64,000 nt of DNA, taken from NCBI GenBank assembly GCA_949987565.1, contig OX465119.1:6608694-6672693 (forward strand), given 5' to 3'. This DNA is from Luidia sarsii (lineage: Eukaryota > Echinodermata > Asteroidea > Paxillosida > Luidiidae). How positions within the stretch are numbered: position 1 is the stretch's first letter; each line of letters opens with the position of its first letter. A program made the translations under genes and the position numbers. The notes below the pieces were generated by a model that was not told the DNA's origin, ran no database searches, and saw only the letters and a program-made list of their open reading frames with translations. Shown piece by piece: positions 54,190-64,000 of this stretch.

Positions 54190-54852
54190 TAACTTTTTCC
54201 TTTCAATGGACATTCTTCTGGAACTACCCACACGACCTATGGCTCTATCACGTGCACTTCCTCAAACATCATATACCTCATCTCTTGTAGAGTTTGTAAT
54301 ATCCAGTATGTTGGTGAGACCAAAAACACCCTAAAAAAAATGGATCTATGGCCATAGGTCTACTATCAAAACCGGTAAAATGGACACCCCTGTTGGGTAT
54401 CACTTCAATCTCCCTGATCATTCGATATCAGATATGAGTGTACTATCACTTGGTCACCGTAGTAATGCTGTCCGTCTTAGCCGTGAGAAAATATTGATGA
54501 AGCGTCTTCGGACTATTCAACCACATGGTCTCAACATCCAGGAGGGTAATGACTAACACCATGCAGCTTTCTGATAATCCTTCTTTTGTGTTCAGTCCTT
54601 CACACTTCTCTCTTTGATCTTTCCCCCTTTTGTCACTAATCCCTACCCTACTCCTTGCCCTTCTCTTTGATCTTTCCCCCTCCTCTCACTAATCCCTACC
54701 CTACCCCTTGCCCTTGCCTTTGATCTCTCCCTACCAGCTTCACTCTTTGTCCTTTGCTTCTCATCCGTGTCCTATTCACTCTCTCCCCTTCGTGTTCATG
54801 TATCTGTTTTGTCCTGCTGGGATCGAAACGTCAGGCCCTCTAAATTTTAAGA
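54190..54852 (+). pseudogene. Penelope-like fragment (GIY-YIG C-half and tail)
   Basis: This fragment matches PLE 2 from the SFDGHSSGTTHTTYG region onward (54208), through the GIY-YIG core with a frameshift at an A-run near 54338, to MKRLRTIQPHGLNIQEGND (54497-54556). The tail follows with two copies of a 60-70 bp unit (CACTAATCCCTACCCTACYC). The CTTTGAGAAAGG part of the tail is deleted, but GGGATCGAAACGTCAGG and AAATTTTAA remain. Confidence 0.8.
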
Positions 54853-55635
54853 TTTTTATATTGTCTTTGCTGATAATCAAAGTATAAACTCTAATTTTAG
54901 GTTGCAAAAATTAATGTTATTATATTCAAAAAAAAATTGAAGCACTGAATCGTATGAAGGGTTTCCTATGAATGAAAAGAAACTTTAACATCTGAATGCG
55001 GACGGCCGGACAGACGGACGGACATCGGCATTACATAGGCTCGCACTGCTTCGCAGCTCGCCAAAAATGATAAAACGAACGGCGTAGGGGCCGGTCGGTG
55101 ATGAACCCCCCTCGGAGCCCATTTCCCCCCTTTTTCCCGGGGGAGAGGTGGTCGGAGCACCGCCTTTCCCATTCCGTTGCGTTAGCTGCCTCATCGAGGC
55201 ACCGTTGACGAAACGGGTTTTCCAGACGGGGGCTAACACCGTGCCAAGTACGCACTTTGAGCCTTGCTGGTGGAGCACTCGCTTCCCCTCCGAAGCTCCA
55301 TTTCCCCGGCCTTTAGACGCCAACAAGCATGCCATTCGCAAATCCCGAAGGTATCGTACCTCTTACCCAGGGTGTTTGCCACCTTAACTGCCGGCCGCAG
55401 TGAGGTCCCCGTATATGAAATGGGATCTGTTCCTCTCCTAACAGGGGCTAACCAAACGCGCCGAACAGGCAGCGATCGCTGAGCTCAGCTTCTTCGGATC
55501 GCTCCCTCGTTACCGCCGGACGATCGCCACTGCCCGTGGCCAGTCCCACGGCGCGCCCCGACATGGCCCAAGTGGGATCTCGGAGTGACAAGTCGTTTCC
55601 TGCCCCCACGACCCCGCCAAGACCGCCTGTCAAAG
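54853..55635. other. GC-rich sequence, no gene established
   Basis: 54990-55070 holds GGACGGACGGACA and GCTCGCACTGCTTCGCAGCT, which resembles tails of some LINE/SINE families read on the minus strand. 55080-55635 is GC-rich with open frames on both strands and could be upstream LINE or DIRS gag sequence. I could not assign it. Confidence 0.35.
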
Positions 55636-56040
55636 GGAACACATCCAGGAGGACTAGGACACCATGCGACTCGTCACTGGATGTCTTCGCTCTACACCAA
55701 CATATCTCCTTCCAGTCCTAGCTGGAATTGCGCCACCAACACTACGTCATGAGCACCTGACAGACAAGCTGACAACCAAATCCCTGGCCGATGATGACCA
55801 TCCCTTGGACAAAATAACGACAGAATCCCAGGACCTTGGTCGACAACGCCTCCGATCGCGCCGACCTTTCTCCCGACACGCAGCCACCCTCAGCAGATCA
55901 GACTTCAGTCTCATTCAGGAGTGGGGAAAAGAGCTGGGAAGAGACGATTCGCCCACGGCAGTTCACTGTTCCCCCTGGCATCAAAGCTCCTGCTGGCTCT
56001 GAACTACCTCAGAGAGAGTGGGTAACACTAACGGGATGAC
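55636..56040 (+). pseudogene. Non-LTR retrotransposon (LINE) C-terminal fragment
   Basis: The frame from 55664 (MRLVTGCLRSTPTYLLPVLA, GIAPPTLRHEHL) is the region after the RT domain of many LINEs (TGCLRPTPT..LPVLAGIAPP). It continues RSRRPFSRHAATL, and after a frameshift near 55950 gives PPGIKAPAGSELPQREWVTL. The RT and endonuclease are absent. No poly(A) or microsatellite tail marks a 3' end. The clade was not resolved. Confidence 0.65.
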
Positions 56041-56269
56041 CACCTAACGGGATGACTGACCTATCAATCCCAAACGATGAAAAATCAACTGGCTTACCAA
56101 ACTCAGAGAAATAGCCTGACTTACACTACCTACTAACTCATACGAAAGAAGTAGCTACGGGGGGCGTGGGGGCGTACGACCCCCATAAAAGATCGTCGCC
56201 TCCCCACTCGTCCCCCACTGGGATTTGAGGTTTGTCTCGGAAGTGAAATAAGTTATAGTTCCATGGGCC

Positions 56270-56345
56270 GATTTCATAAAGCTGTGCGACGCGTCGCAAC
56301 TCGGTTTGCGACGCGTCGCAAATCCATTTCATAACGGAACGCGAA
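56270..56345. repeat. Twin 14-bp palindromes TGCGACGCGTCGCA
   Basis: Two perfect copies of TGCGACGCGTCGCA lie at 56285-56298 and 56307-56320, with 8 bases between them. They are flanked by ATTTCATAA on both sides (about 56269-56277 and 56326-56334). The whole looks like a short palindromic MITE end or a compact repeat. Confidence 0.7.
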
Positions 56346-57265
56346 GCGCGACGGGCATTCCAACGTGAAAGGGCCTTTCGGTAAAGAAGAAATCCTTTGG
56401 ATCAGATGAATACTGAGGAGATTAAATCGGCGATACTCTAAGTTCATGCAATTGCAAGAAGGCATTTTTGAAATCCTTAAATTCGACATAAAACGAAGGT
56501 ACAGAAAATCAAACAAGACATAATTAAGCCTACATTACCTGTAGAAAAAAAAGGTAATTATTAATTTGAGGAGGTCCTTCTAAATTTAGGCAGGACTTTG
56601 TCCGCTCACGTGCGGCTCCAAAAGCAGACGATATCCCGAACGTCAAATTATTGGCCTCTCCTCTCTTCCAATCACCATGTTGGTTTCGTAGCGACTGCGC
56701 GACGGCTGTTACCAGAACGGGGCTGAAGCGAGCGTTGGTGCAGCAAACAGTCGAAGTGGCATGGAAATTAGGCTCGTACAACAACTTAAAACGAGTTAAA
56801 ATAAATTTTCAACGCATCGCCCCTACGACGTGCTTTATTAAATGGATCGCACAATGCGTCACATTTTATTTTCAATAAAAATTGTTCATGTAGACAAAAT
56901 AATTTCTTGTTTTGCCGTTACTGAAAAGAAATATTCCAGAAAAATTGCGGATTTGTCTTATAATTATTTTTGGAGATATCGGAAGTTGAAAATTGCATAC
57001 TTTACAAAATCGCTCCGTGCGGCCGCTGTAGAGCCCCCCAAAAGAGTCAAACTCGCGTTTTTCGACCACCGAGTGCACCCTTTAAACATCGTCCAAACTG
57101 TTGAATATTACCCTCAAATTGAAGCCTGTATTCTCATCTTTCTCTTCATACATTTTTCAAAATTAATGACAAAGGAAACGCGTACATTTTGTCCAAGGTT
57201 TCATAATGCGCAGCTTTGAGGTCAAGTTGAACGACTTTCGTCGCGCAATAATGTCTCTCAAACCG
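56346..57265. other. No gene recognised
   Basis: A 125-codon plus-strand frame at 56842-57219 (MDRTMRHILFSIKIV..) is basic and hydrophobic with no recognised motif; I regard it as probably chance. Nothing else was identified. Confidence 0.35.
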
Positions 57266-57267
57266 CT

Positions 57268-57657
57268 CTACAAGACATTTAATATGTTTTCACAAGCCCA
57301 AGTTCTTGAAAAGCCTTTATAAGTAAAGGCGAACGGATACCCAACCCCCTTCATCCGTCGCTCTTCGAGACCCAAGGTGAGCACCGATACGGAGCAGGTT
57401 GAGTACAAGTCCTTCGCTGTACTCCCCTTCATGGACGGCGTCTCCGGACAGTTGAGGAGAATCCTCGAGGGACGTTTCTCTGAGGCCGTACAGCGCGGTT
57501 TGGTAACCAAAGGTGCTGCACGGTCAAAGATGCACTTGGCAACTCCACGCTTCACAGACTCAGGGTGGTGGGAGTCGTAAGCCAGGTACTGGTCAGTGTG
57601 TGTGGGTTTGCGGTACACAGTTGTGGTTAGGCTGCCGTCGGGCTCCCTGTGGACCAA
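57268..57657 (-). pseudogene. Penelope-like element family II, RT C-terminal fragment
   Basis: On the minus strand the frame reads REPDGSLTTTVYRKPTHTDQ, YLAYDSHHPESVKRGVAKCI and FDRAAPLV. This is the VYRKPTHTDxYL..SHHP block that follows the RT core in Penelope-like elements. It goes on to KGVGYPFAFTYKGFSRTWA. RT core and nuclease are absent. It fits the same broad family as the remnant at 1225-2165 more than PLE 1 and 2, but overlap is too small to prove this. Confidence 0.75.
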
Positions 57658-58490
57658 AGTGTGCCGTCTAAGGCTTCACGCAGGGTTCTGGCAAGAAATC
57701 ACCTCAGACAGATGGGTACTCGCAACGGTAAGTCAAGGGTACAAACTCGAGTTCACGAGTACCCCTCCGTCCGATACGATACTCCGCACTACGCCAACTC
57801 CAACCAACCCGGCGAAGGGCATAACACTAGAAAGGAAAATCTCCTCCCTCCTCCAAAAACAAGCAATAGAAATAGTCAACCCGAGGCAGGGACTCCCCTG
57901 AGTTTCGATCCGGCACTCGATCCGCCAAGCTAAACTATCTGACGTTGGAGATCTACCAGTGGGCAATAAGAAACCAGATACACTTATGCGCAGCCAGGGA
58001 TGTGCCCTGGCGACGAGAATGCCCTCGCAGATGGGTAACAGATGCACCACTTATAGACTGGAACAGCATGCATTCCCCCCAATATCGCTGCTTCCTTAAT
58101 TGATAACGATGATAGAGCAGAAACGGTGCCACGTCCTCATCGCCCCATTCTGGCATCGCCATTCATGGTTTCCCAGGCTGATCAGGCTACTGGTTCAGAC
58201 CCCTCTGATCCTGCCCCACAGGTCGAACATCATCTCACCGCCGCGGTCGGAGATCATACACCCTAAACCATTGGATCTTCACGTGACCTGATGGCCTCTC
58301 GCAACGAACTTTCCAGACAGCAGGCCTATCTGAGGACGCTGCTGCCATGGCGGCACGATGGCGAAGTGCTTCGACCCGTCAAGTCCAGAGTAGCAGGCTA
58401 AATTTTAACTCATGGTACAGAGAACGATCTCTGGATCCAACCTCAGCACCTCTAACGACAGTGGCTGACTTTAACTCTTCAAAACTGATT
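57658..58490 (+). pseudogene. DIRS relic 3 (RT start, RNase H end, recombinase start)
   Basis: The frame from about 57690 reads ITSDRWVLATVSQGYKLEFT, STPPSDTILRTTPTPTNPAK and ITLERKISSLLQKQAIEIV, the DIRS RT N-terminus. The sequence then jumps (near 57905) to the end of RNase H (YLTLEIYQWAIRNQI), RWVTDAPLIDWNSM in the linker, and the recombinase start (TAGLSEDAAAMAARWRSAST, LNFNSWYRERSLDPT, 58310-58480). About 1 kb of RT and RNase H is deleted. Satellite DNA cuts off the rest. Confidence 0.75.
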
Positions 58491-61400
58491 TAGCACAACG
58501 ATTAACTTTTTGTAGACTTTTTTTTTACAACCTCAGATTTTCCTCAATTTTTTTTTCAAGGCTCCTTTTGATTAAGCCCAACGATTGCCTGTTTTAAGAT
58601 ATATTTTTCTCCAAAAAAAAACCTTCATAATTTCTTTAAAATGGTTTTATACTCTCTATTAGTCGTGCTAAACTGATTTGGACTAACTACTGTCTGTTTC
58701 GAGCCTTTTTTGTTTTAGCCTCAGATTTTCCTCAAAATTGTTTTTAGGACTCCTTTTGGACTGCTGAACTGATTTTGATTTAGCCCAACGATTGCCTGTT
58801 TCGAGAATTTTTTTCTCCGAAAAAAAAACCTTCAGAATTTCTTTAAAATTGTTTTAAACACTCCATAAGGCCTGCTGAACTGATTTGGAACAACGATTGT
58901 CTGTTTCGAAAAAAAAAAATTAAAAAAAAAAAAAAATCAGATTATTTTGAAAGTGGTTTTCCAGACTCCTTCAGCCCGGCTGAACTGATTTAGCCCAACG
59001 ATTGTCTGTTTCGAGATTTTTTTTTTTTTAACCTGAGATTTACCTCAAAATTGCTTTCAAGACTCCTTTTTGACTGCTTAACTGATTAAGCCCAACGATT
59101 GCCTGTTTCGAGAAATTTTTTTCTCCTAAAAAAAAATCTTCAGAATTTCTTAAAATTTGTTTTAAACACTCCAAATGGGCCGGTTAACTGATTTGGGACA
59201 ACGATTGTCTGTTTCGAAAAAAAAAATTCAAAAAAAGACCCCTCAGATTATCTTGAAAGTGGTTTTCCAGACTCCTTTAGCCCGGCTGAACTGATTTATC
59301 CCAACGATTGTCCGTTCCGAGAATGTGTTTTTTTTAACCTCAGATTTTACTCAAAATTGTTTTCAAGACTCCTTTTTGACTGCTTAATTGATTAAGCCCA
59401 ACGATTGCCTGTTTCGAAAAAAAATTCTCCGAAAAAAAATCCTTCAGAATTTCTTTAAAATTGTTTAAAACACTCCATTAGGCCCGCTGAACTGATTTGG
59501 AACAACGATTGTCCAACAACGATTGGCCCAACGATTGTCTGTTTCGAGAATTTTGTTTTTTAACCTCAGATTTACCTCAAAATTGTTTTCAACACTCCTT
59601 TTTGACTGCTTAACTGATTAAGAACTGATTAAGAACTGATTAAGAAGCTGAACTGATTTGGAACAACGTTTGTCTGTTTCGGAAAAAAAAAATTCAAAAA
59701 AGAAAAAGAAAATCAGATTATCTTGAAAGTGGTTTTCCAGACTCCTTTAGCCCGGCTGAACTGATTTAGCCCAACGATTGTCTGTTTCGAGATTTTTTGT
59801 TTTTTAACCTCAGATTTAACTCAAAATTGCTTTCCAGACTCCTTTTTGACTGCTTAACTGATTAAGCCCAACGATTGCCTGATTCGGGAATTTTTTTCTC
59901 CGAAAAAAAAAGCCTTCAGAATTTCTTTTAAATTGTTTTAAACACTCCATTAGGCCCGCTGAACTGATTTGGAACAACGATTGTCTGTTTCAAAAAAATA
60001 AAAAATAAAAATTCTAAAAAAAAAACAACCTCAGATTATCTTGAAAGTGGTTTTCCAGTCTCCTTTAGCACGGCTGAACTGATTTGGCCCAACGATTGTC
60101 TGTTTCGAGAAATTTTTTTTTGAACCCCAGATTTTCCTCAAATTTGTTTTCAACACTCCTTTTTGACTGCTTAACTGATTAAGCCCAACGATTGCCTGTT
60201 TCGAGAATTTTTTTCTCCGAAAAAAAAACCTTAAAAATTTCTTTTGTATTGTTTTAAACACTCCATTAGGCCTGCTGAACTGATTTGGCAAAACGATTGT
60301 CTGTTTGGAGAATTTTTTTTTCTCCGAAAAAAAAGCCTTCAGAATTTCTTTTAAATTGTTTTAAAGACTCCATTAGGCCCGCTGAACTGATTTGGAGCAA
60401 CGATTGTTCGTTCCGAGAATGTTTTTTTTTAACCTCAGATTTTCCTCAAAATTGTTTTCGAGACTCCTTTTTGACTGCTTAACTGATTGAGCCCAACGGT
60501 TGCCTGTTTCGAGAATTTTTTTCACCGAAAAAAACCCTTCAAAATTTCTTTTGAATTGTTTTAAATACTCCATTAGGCCTGCTGAACTGATTTGGCAAAA
60601 CGATTGTCTGTTTGGAGAATTTTTTTTTCTCCGAAAAAAAAAGCCTTCAGAATTTCTTTTAAATTGTTTCAAACACTCCATTAGGCCCGCTGAACTGATT
60701 TTGAACAACGATTGTCTGTTTCGAAAAAAAAAAACTAAAAAAAATAAAATCTCAGATTATCTTGAAAGGGGTTTTCCAGACTCCTTTAGCACGGCTGAAC
60801 TGATTTGGCCCAACGATTGTCTGTTTCGAGAATTTTTTTTTTTCAACCCCAGATTTTCCTCAAAATTGTTTTCAACACTCCTTTTTGACTGCTTAACTGA
60901 TTAAGTCCAACAATTGCCTATTTCGAGAATTTTTTTTCTCCCCCAAAAAAATCTTCAGAATTTCTTTTAAATTGTTTTAAACACTCCATTAGGCCTGCTG
61001 AACTGATTTGGAATAACGATTGTCTGTTTCGAAAAAAAAAATCAGATTATCTTGAAAGTGGTTTTCCAGACTCCTTTAGCCCGGCTGAACTGATTTAGCC
61101 CAACGATTGTCCGTTCCGAGAATGTTTTTTTTTTAACCGCAGATTTTCCTCAAAATTGTTTTCAAGACTCCTTTTTGACTGCTTAACTGATTAAGCCCAA
61201 CGATTGCCTGTTTCGAGAATTTTTTTCTCCGAAAAAAAAACCTTCAAAATTTCTTTTGTATTGTTTTAAACACTCCATTAGGCCTGCTGAACTGATTTGG
61301 AATAACGATTGTCTGTTTCGAGAATTTTTTTTTCTCCGAAAAAAAAAAGCCTTCAGAATTTCTTTTAAATTGTTTTAAACACTCCATTAGGCCCGCTGAA

Positions 61401-64000
61401 CTGATTTGGAGCAACAATTGTCTGTTTCGGAAAAAAACAATTCTAAAAAAAAAAAACCTTGGATTATCTTGAAAGTCGTTTTCCAGACTCCTTTAGCCCG
61501 GCTGAACTGATTTAGCCCAACGATTGTCCGTTCCGAGAATGTTTTTTTTTTAACCCCAGATTTTCCCCAAAATTGTTTTCAACACTCCTTTTTGACTGCT
61601 TAACTGATTAAGCCCAACAATTGCCTATTTCGAGAATTTTTTTTCTCCCCCAAAAAAATCTTAAGAATTTCTTTTAATTTGTTATAAACACTCCATTAGG
61701 CCTGCTGAACTGATTTGGAATAACGATTGTCTGTTACGAGAATTTTTTTTTCTCCGAAAAAAAAAGCCTTCAGAATTTCTTTTAAATTGTTTTAAACACT
61801 CCATTAGGCCCGCTGAACTGATTTGGAGCAACAATTGTCTGTTTCGGAAAAAAACAATTCTAAAAAAAAAAACCCTCAGATTATCTTGAAAGTGGTTTTC
61901 CAAACTCCTTTAGCCCGGCTGAACTGATTGAGCCCAACGATTGTTCGTTCCGAGAATGTTTTTTTTTTAACCTCAGATTTTCCTCAAAATTGTTTTCGAG
62001 ACTCCTTTTTGACTGCTTAACTGATTAAGCCCAACGATTGCCTGATTGGAGATTTTTTTTTCTCCGAAAAAAAATCCTTCAGAATTTCTTTTAAATTGTT
62101 TTAAACACTCTATTAGGCCCGCTGAACTGATTTGGAACAACGATTGTCTGTTTCGAAAAAATAAAAAATAAAAATTCTAAAAAAAAAAAACCTCAGATTA
62201 TCTTGAAAGTGGTTTTCCAGACTCCTTTAGCACGGCTGAACTGATTTGGCCCAACGATTGTCTGTTTCGAGATTTTTTGTTTTTTAACCTCAGATTTAAC
62301 TCAAAATTGCTTTCCAGACTCCTTTTTGACTGCTTAACTGATTAAGCCCAACGATTGCCTGATTCGGGAATTTTTTTCTCCGAAAAAAAAAGCCTTCAGA
62401 ATTTCTTTTAAATTGTTTTAAACACTCCATTAGGCCCGCTGAACTGATTTGGAACAACGATTGTCTGTTTCGAAAAAATAAAAAATAAAAATTCTAAAAA
62501 AAAAACAACCTCAGATTATCTTGAAAGTGGTTTTCCAGTCTCCTTTAGCACGGCTGAACTGATTTGGCCCAACGATTGTCTGTTTCGAGAAATTTTTTTT
62601 TGAACCCCAGATTTTCCTCAAATTTGTTTTCAACACTCCTTTTTGACTGCTTAACTGATTAAGCCCAACGATTGCCTGTTTCGAGAATTTTTTTCTCCGA
62701 AAAAAAAACCTTAAAAATTTCTTTTGTATTGTTTTAAACACTCCATTAGGCCTGCTGAACTGATTTGGCAAAACGATTGTCTGTTTGGAGAATTTTTTTT
62801 TCTCCGAAAAAAAAGCCTTCAGAATTTCTTTTAAATTGTTTTAAAGACTCCATTAGGCCCGCTGAACTGATTTGGAGCAACGATTGTTCGTTCCGAGAAT
62901 GTTTTTTTTTAACCTCAGATTTTCCTCAAAATTGTTTTCGAGACTCCTTTTTGACTGCTTAACTGATTGAGCCCAACGGTTGCCTGTTTCGAGAATTTTT
63001 TTCACCGAAAAAAACCCTTCAAAATTTCTTTTGAATTGTTTTAAATACTCCATTAGGCCTGCTGAACTGATTTGGCAAAACGATTGTCTGTTTGGAGAAT
63101 TTTTTTTTCTCCGAAAAAAAAAGCCTTCAGAATTTCTTTTAAATTGTTTCAAACACTCCATTAGGCCCGCTGAACTGATTTTGAACAACGATTGTCTGTT
63201 TCGAAAAAAAAAAACTAAAAAAAATAAAATCTCAGATTATCTTGAAAGGGGTTTTCCAGACTCCTTTAGCACGGCTGAACTGATTTGGCCCAACGATTGT
63301 CTGTTTCGAGAATTTTTTTTTTTCAACCCCAGATTTTCCTCAAAATTGTTTTCAACACTCCTTTTTGACTGCTTAACTGATTAAGTCCAACAATTGCCTA
63401 TTTCGAGAATTTTTTTTCTCCCCCAAAAAAATCTTCAGAATTTCTTTTAAATTGTTTTAAACACTCCATTAGGCCTGCTGAACTGATTTGGAATAACGAT
63501 TGTCTGTTTCGAAAAAAAAAATCAGATTATCTTGAAAGTGGTTTTCCAGACTCCTTTAGCCCGGCTGAACTGATTTAGCCCAACGATTGTCCGTTCCGAG
63601 AATGTTTTTTTTTTAACCGCAGATTTTCCTCAAAATTGTTTTCAAGACTCCTTTTTGACTGCTTAACTGATTAAGCCCAACGATTGCCTGTTTCGAGAAT
63701 TTTTTTCTCCGAAAAAAAAACCTTCAAAATTTCTTTTGTATTGTTTTAAACACTCCATTAGGCCTGCTGAACTGATTTGGAATAACGATTGTCTGTTTCG
63801 AGAATTTTTTTTTCTCCGAAAAAAAAAAGCCTTCAGAATTTCTTTTAAATTGTTTTAAACACTCCATTAGGCCCGCTGAACTGATTTGGAGCAACAATTG
63901 TCTGTTTCGGAAAAAAACAATTCTAAAAAAAAAAAACCTTGGATTATCTTGAAAGTCGTTTTCCAGACTCCTTTAGCCCGGCTGAACTGATTTAGCCCAA
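58491..64000. repeat. Satellite DNA, about 100-bp monomers in an about 300-bp higher-order unit
   Basis: Three related monomers alternate. All share CTGATT..CCCAACGATTG, then YCTGTTTCGA; they differ in what follows. Type 1 has a T-run and ACCTCAGATTTTCCTCAAAA. Type 2 has TTTTTCTCCGAAAAAAAA and CTTCAGAATTTCTTTWAAAT. Type 3 has an A-run and CAGATTATCTTGAAAGTGG. One full set is close to 300 bp. Homopolymer runs vary by a few bases. The array reaches the window end and contains no genes. Open frames rich in Phe/Lys/Asn (for example 60285-60482) are repeats translated. Confidence 0.92.
59768..64000. repeat. 2,480-bp segmental duplication inside the satellite
   Basis: 59768-61520 recurs at 62248-64000 with a constant offset of 2,480 bp. 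In the stretches I compared line by line the two copies agree base for base, including the lengths of A and T runs. Identity begins just after a difference at about 59767 versus 62247 (AGC versus GGC) and runs to the end of the window, so the true length is unknown. Confidence 0.88.

Noticed and set aside
56842..57219. A small basic protein gene
   Set aside because: No motif, no transcription or splice signals, and a long frame is not exceptional here; left as unassigned sequence.
60031..63384. Open frames of 65-134 codons in the satellite
   Set aside because: They follow the repeat period, recur exactly 2,480 bp apart and are rich in Phe/Lys/Asn from homopolymers; not genes.
58491..64000. 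CRISPR-like array
   Set aside because: Monomers are adjacent and about 100 bp long with no unique spacers, and the sequence is eukaryotic.

Overview
The window is eukaryotic DNA: it has introns with GT..AG borders, one conserved metazoan gene, many classes of eukaryotic retroelements and DNA transposons, and satellite DNA. The TE mix (DIRS, Penelope-like, piggyBac, Helitron-like, THAP-bearing, pogo) and the very abundant palindrome GTACATGTAC suggest a marine invertebrate. An amphioxus-, echinoderm- or mollusc-like genome is my guess; the sequence does not decide the phylum.

Only one host gene is recognisable. It lies on the + strand and encodes the C-terminal part of an ethanolaminephosphotransferase 1 (EPT1/SELENOI) family protein. 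Three exons are visible (4804-4984, 48323-48505, 49095-49187 with the stop codon). They splice in frame, and the catalytic N-terminal exons must lie left of the window. The intron between the first two visible exons is about 43.3 kb and holds most of the other features.

Layout: 1-4800 is upstream intron with a 142-bp hairpin element and a GIY-YIG Penelope-like remnant. 5046-5800 holds Helitron-like repeats. 6100-9010 is a decayed DIRS retrotransposon cut by a truncated piggyBac (9005-9960). 11415-20348 is an 8.9-kb foldback element with Tc1/mariner-style ends. 21130-25530 has Helitron-like debris, three THAP-domain copies, a candidate TIR transposon and an LTR-type integrase remnant. 25985-28275 is a Penelope-like element (PLE) that has lost most of its nuclease domain. 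28656-36766 is a nearly full-length DIRS element with inverted terminal repeats, invaded by a second, antisense DIRS. 36840-37930 is an LTR-type reverse transcriptase remnant. 40580-41090 is a pogo-like transposase remnant. 41462-43590 is an antisense PLE with RT and GIY-YIG. 43994-48020 is a 44-bp minisatellite split by an array of Helitron-like units.

Right of the gene (49188-58490) are more PLE fragments, a further Helitron-like unit, a pair of tRNA-derived SINEs, a LINE C-terminus and a third DIRS relic. From about 58490 to the window end there is only satellite DNA with an about 300-bp higher-order period and a very recent 2,480-bp duplication.

Almost every transposon ORF is broken, so apart from the host gene this is a nested graveyard. 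The most striking structures are the foldback element, the Helitron-like array whose empty site can be read from the minisatellite, and the very large intron. No clearly new enzymatic system was found.
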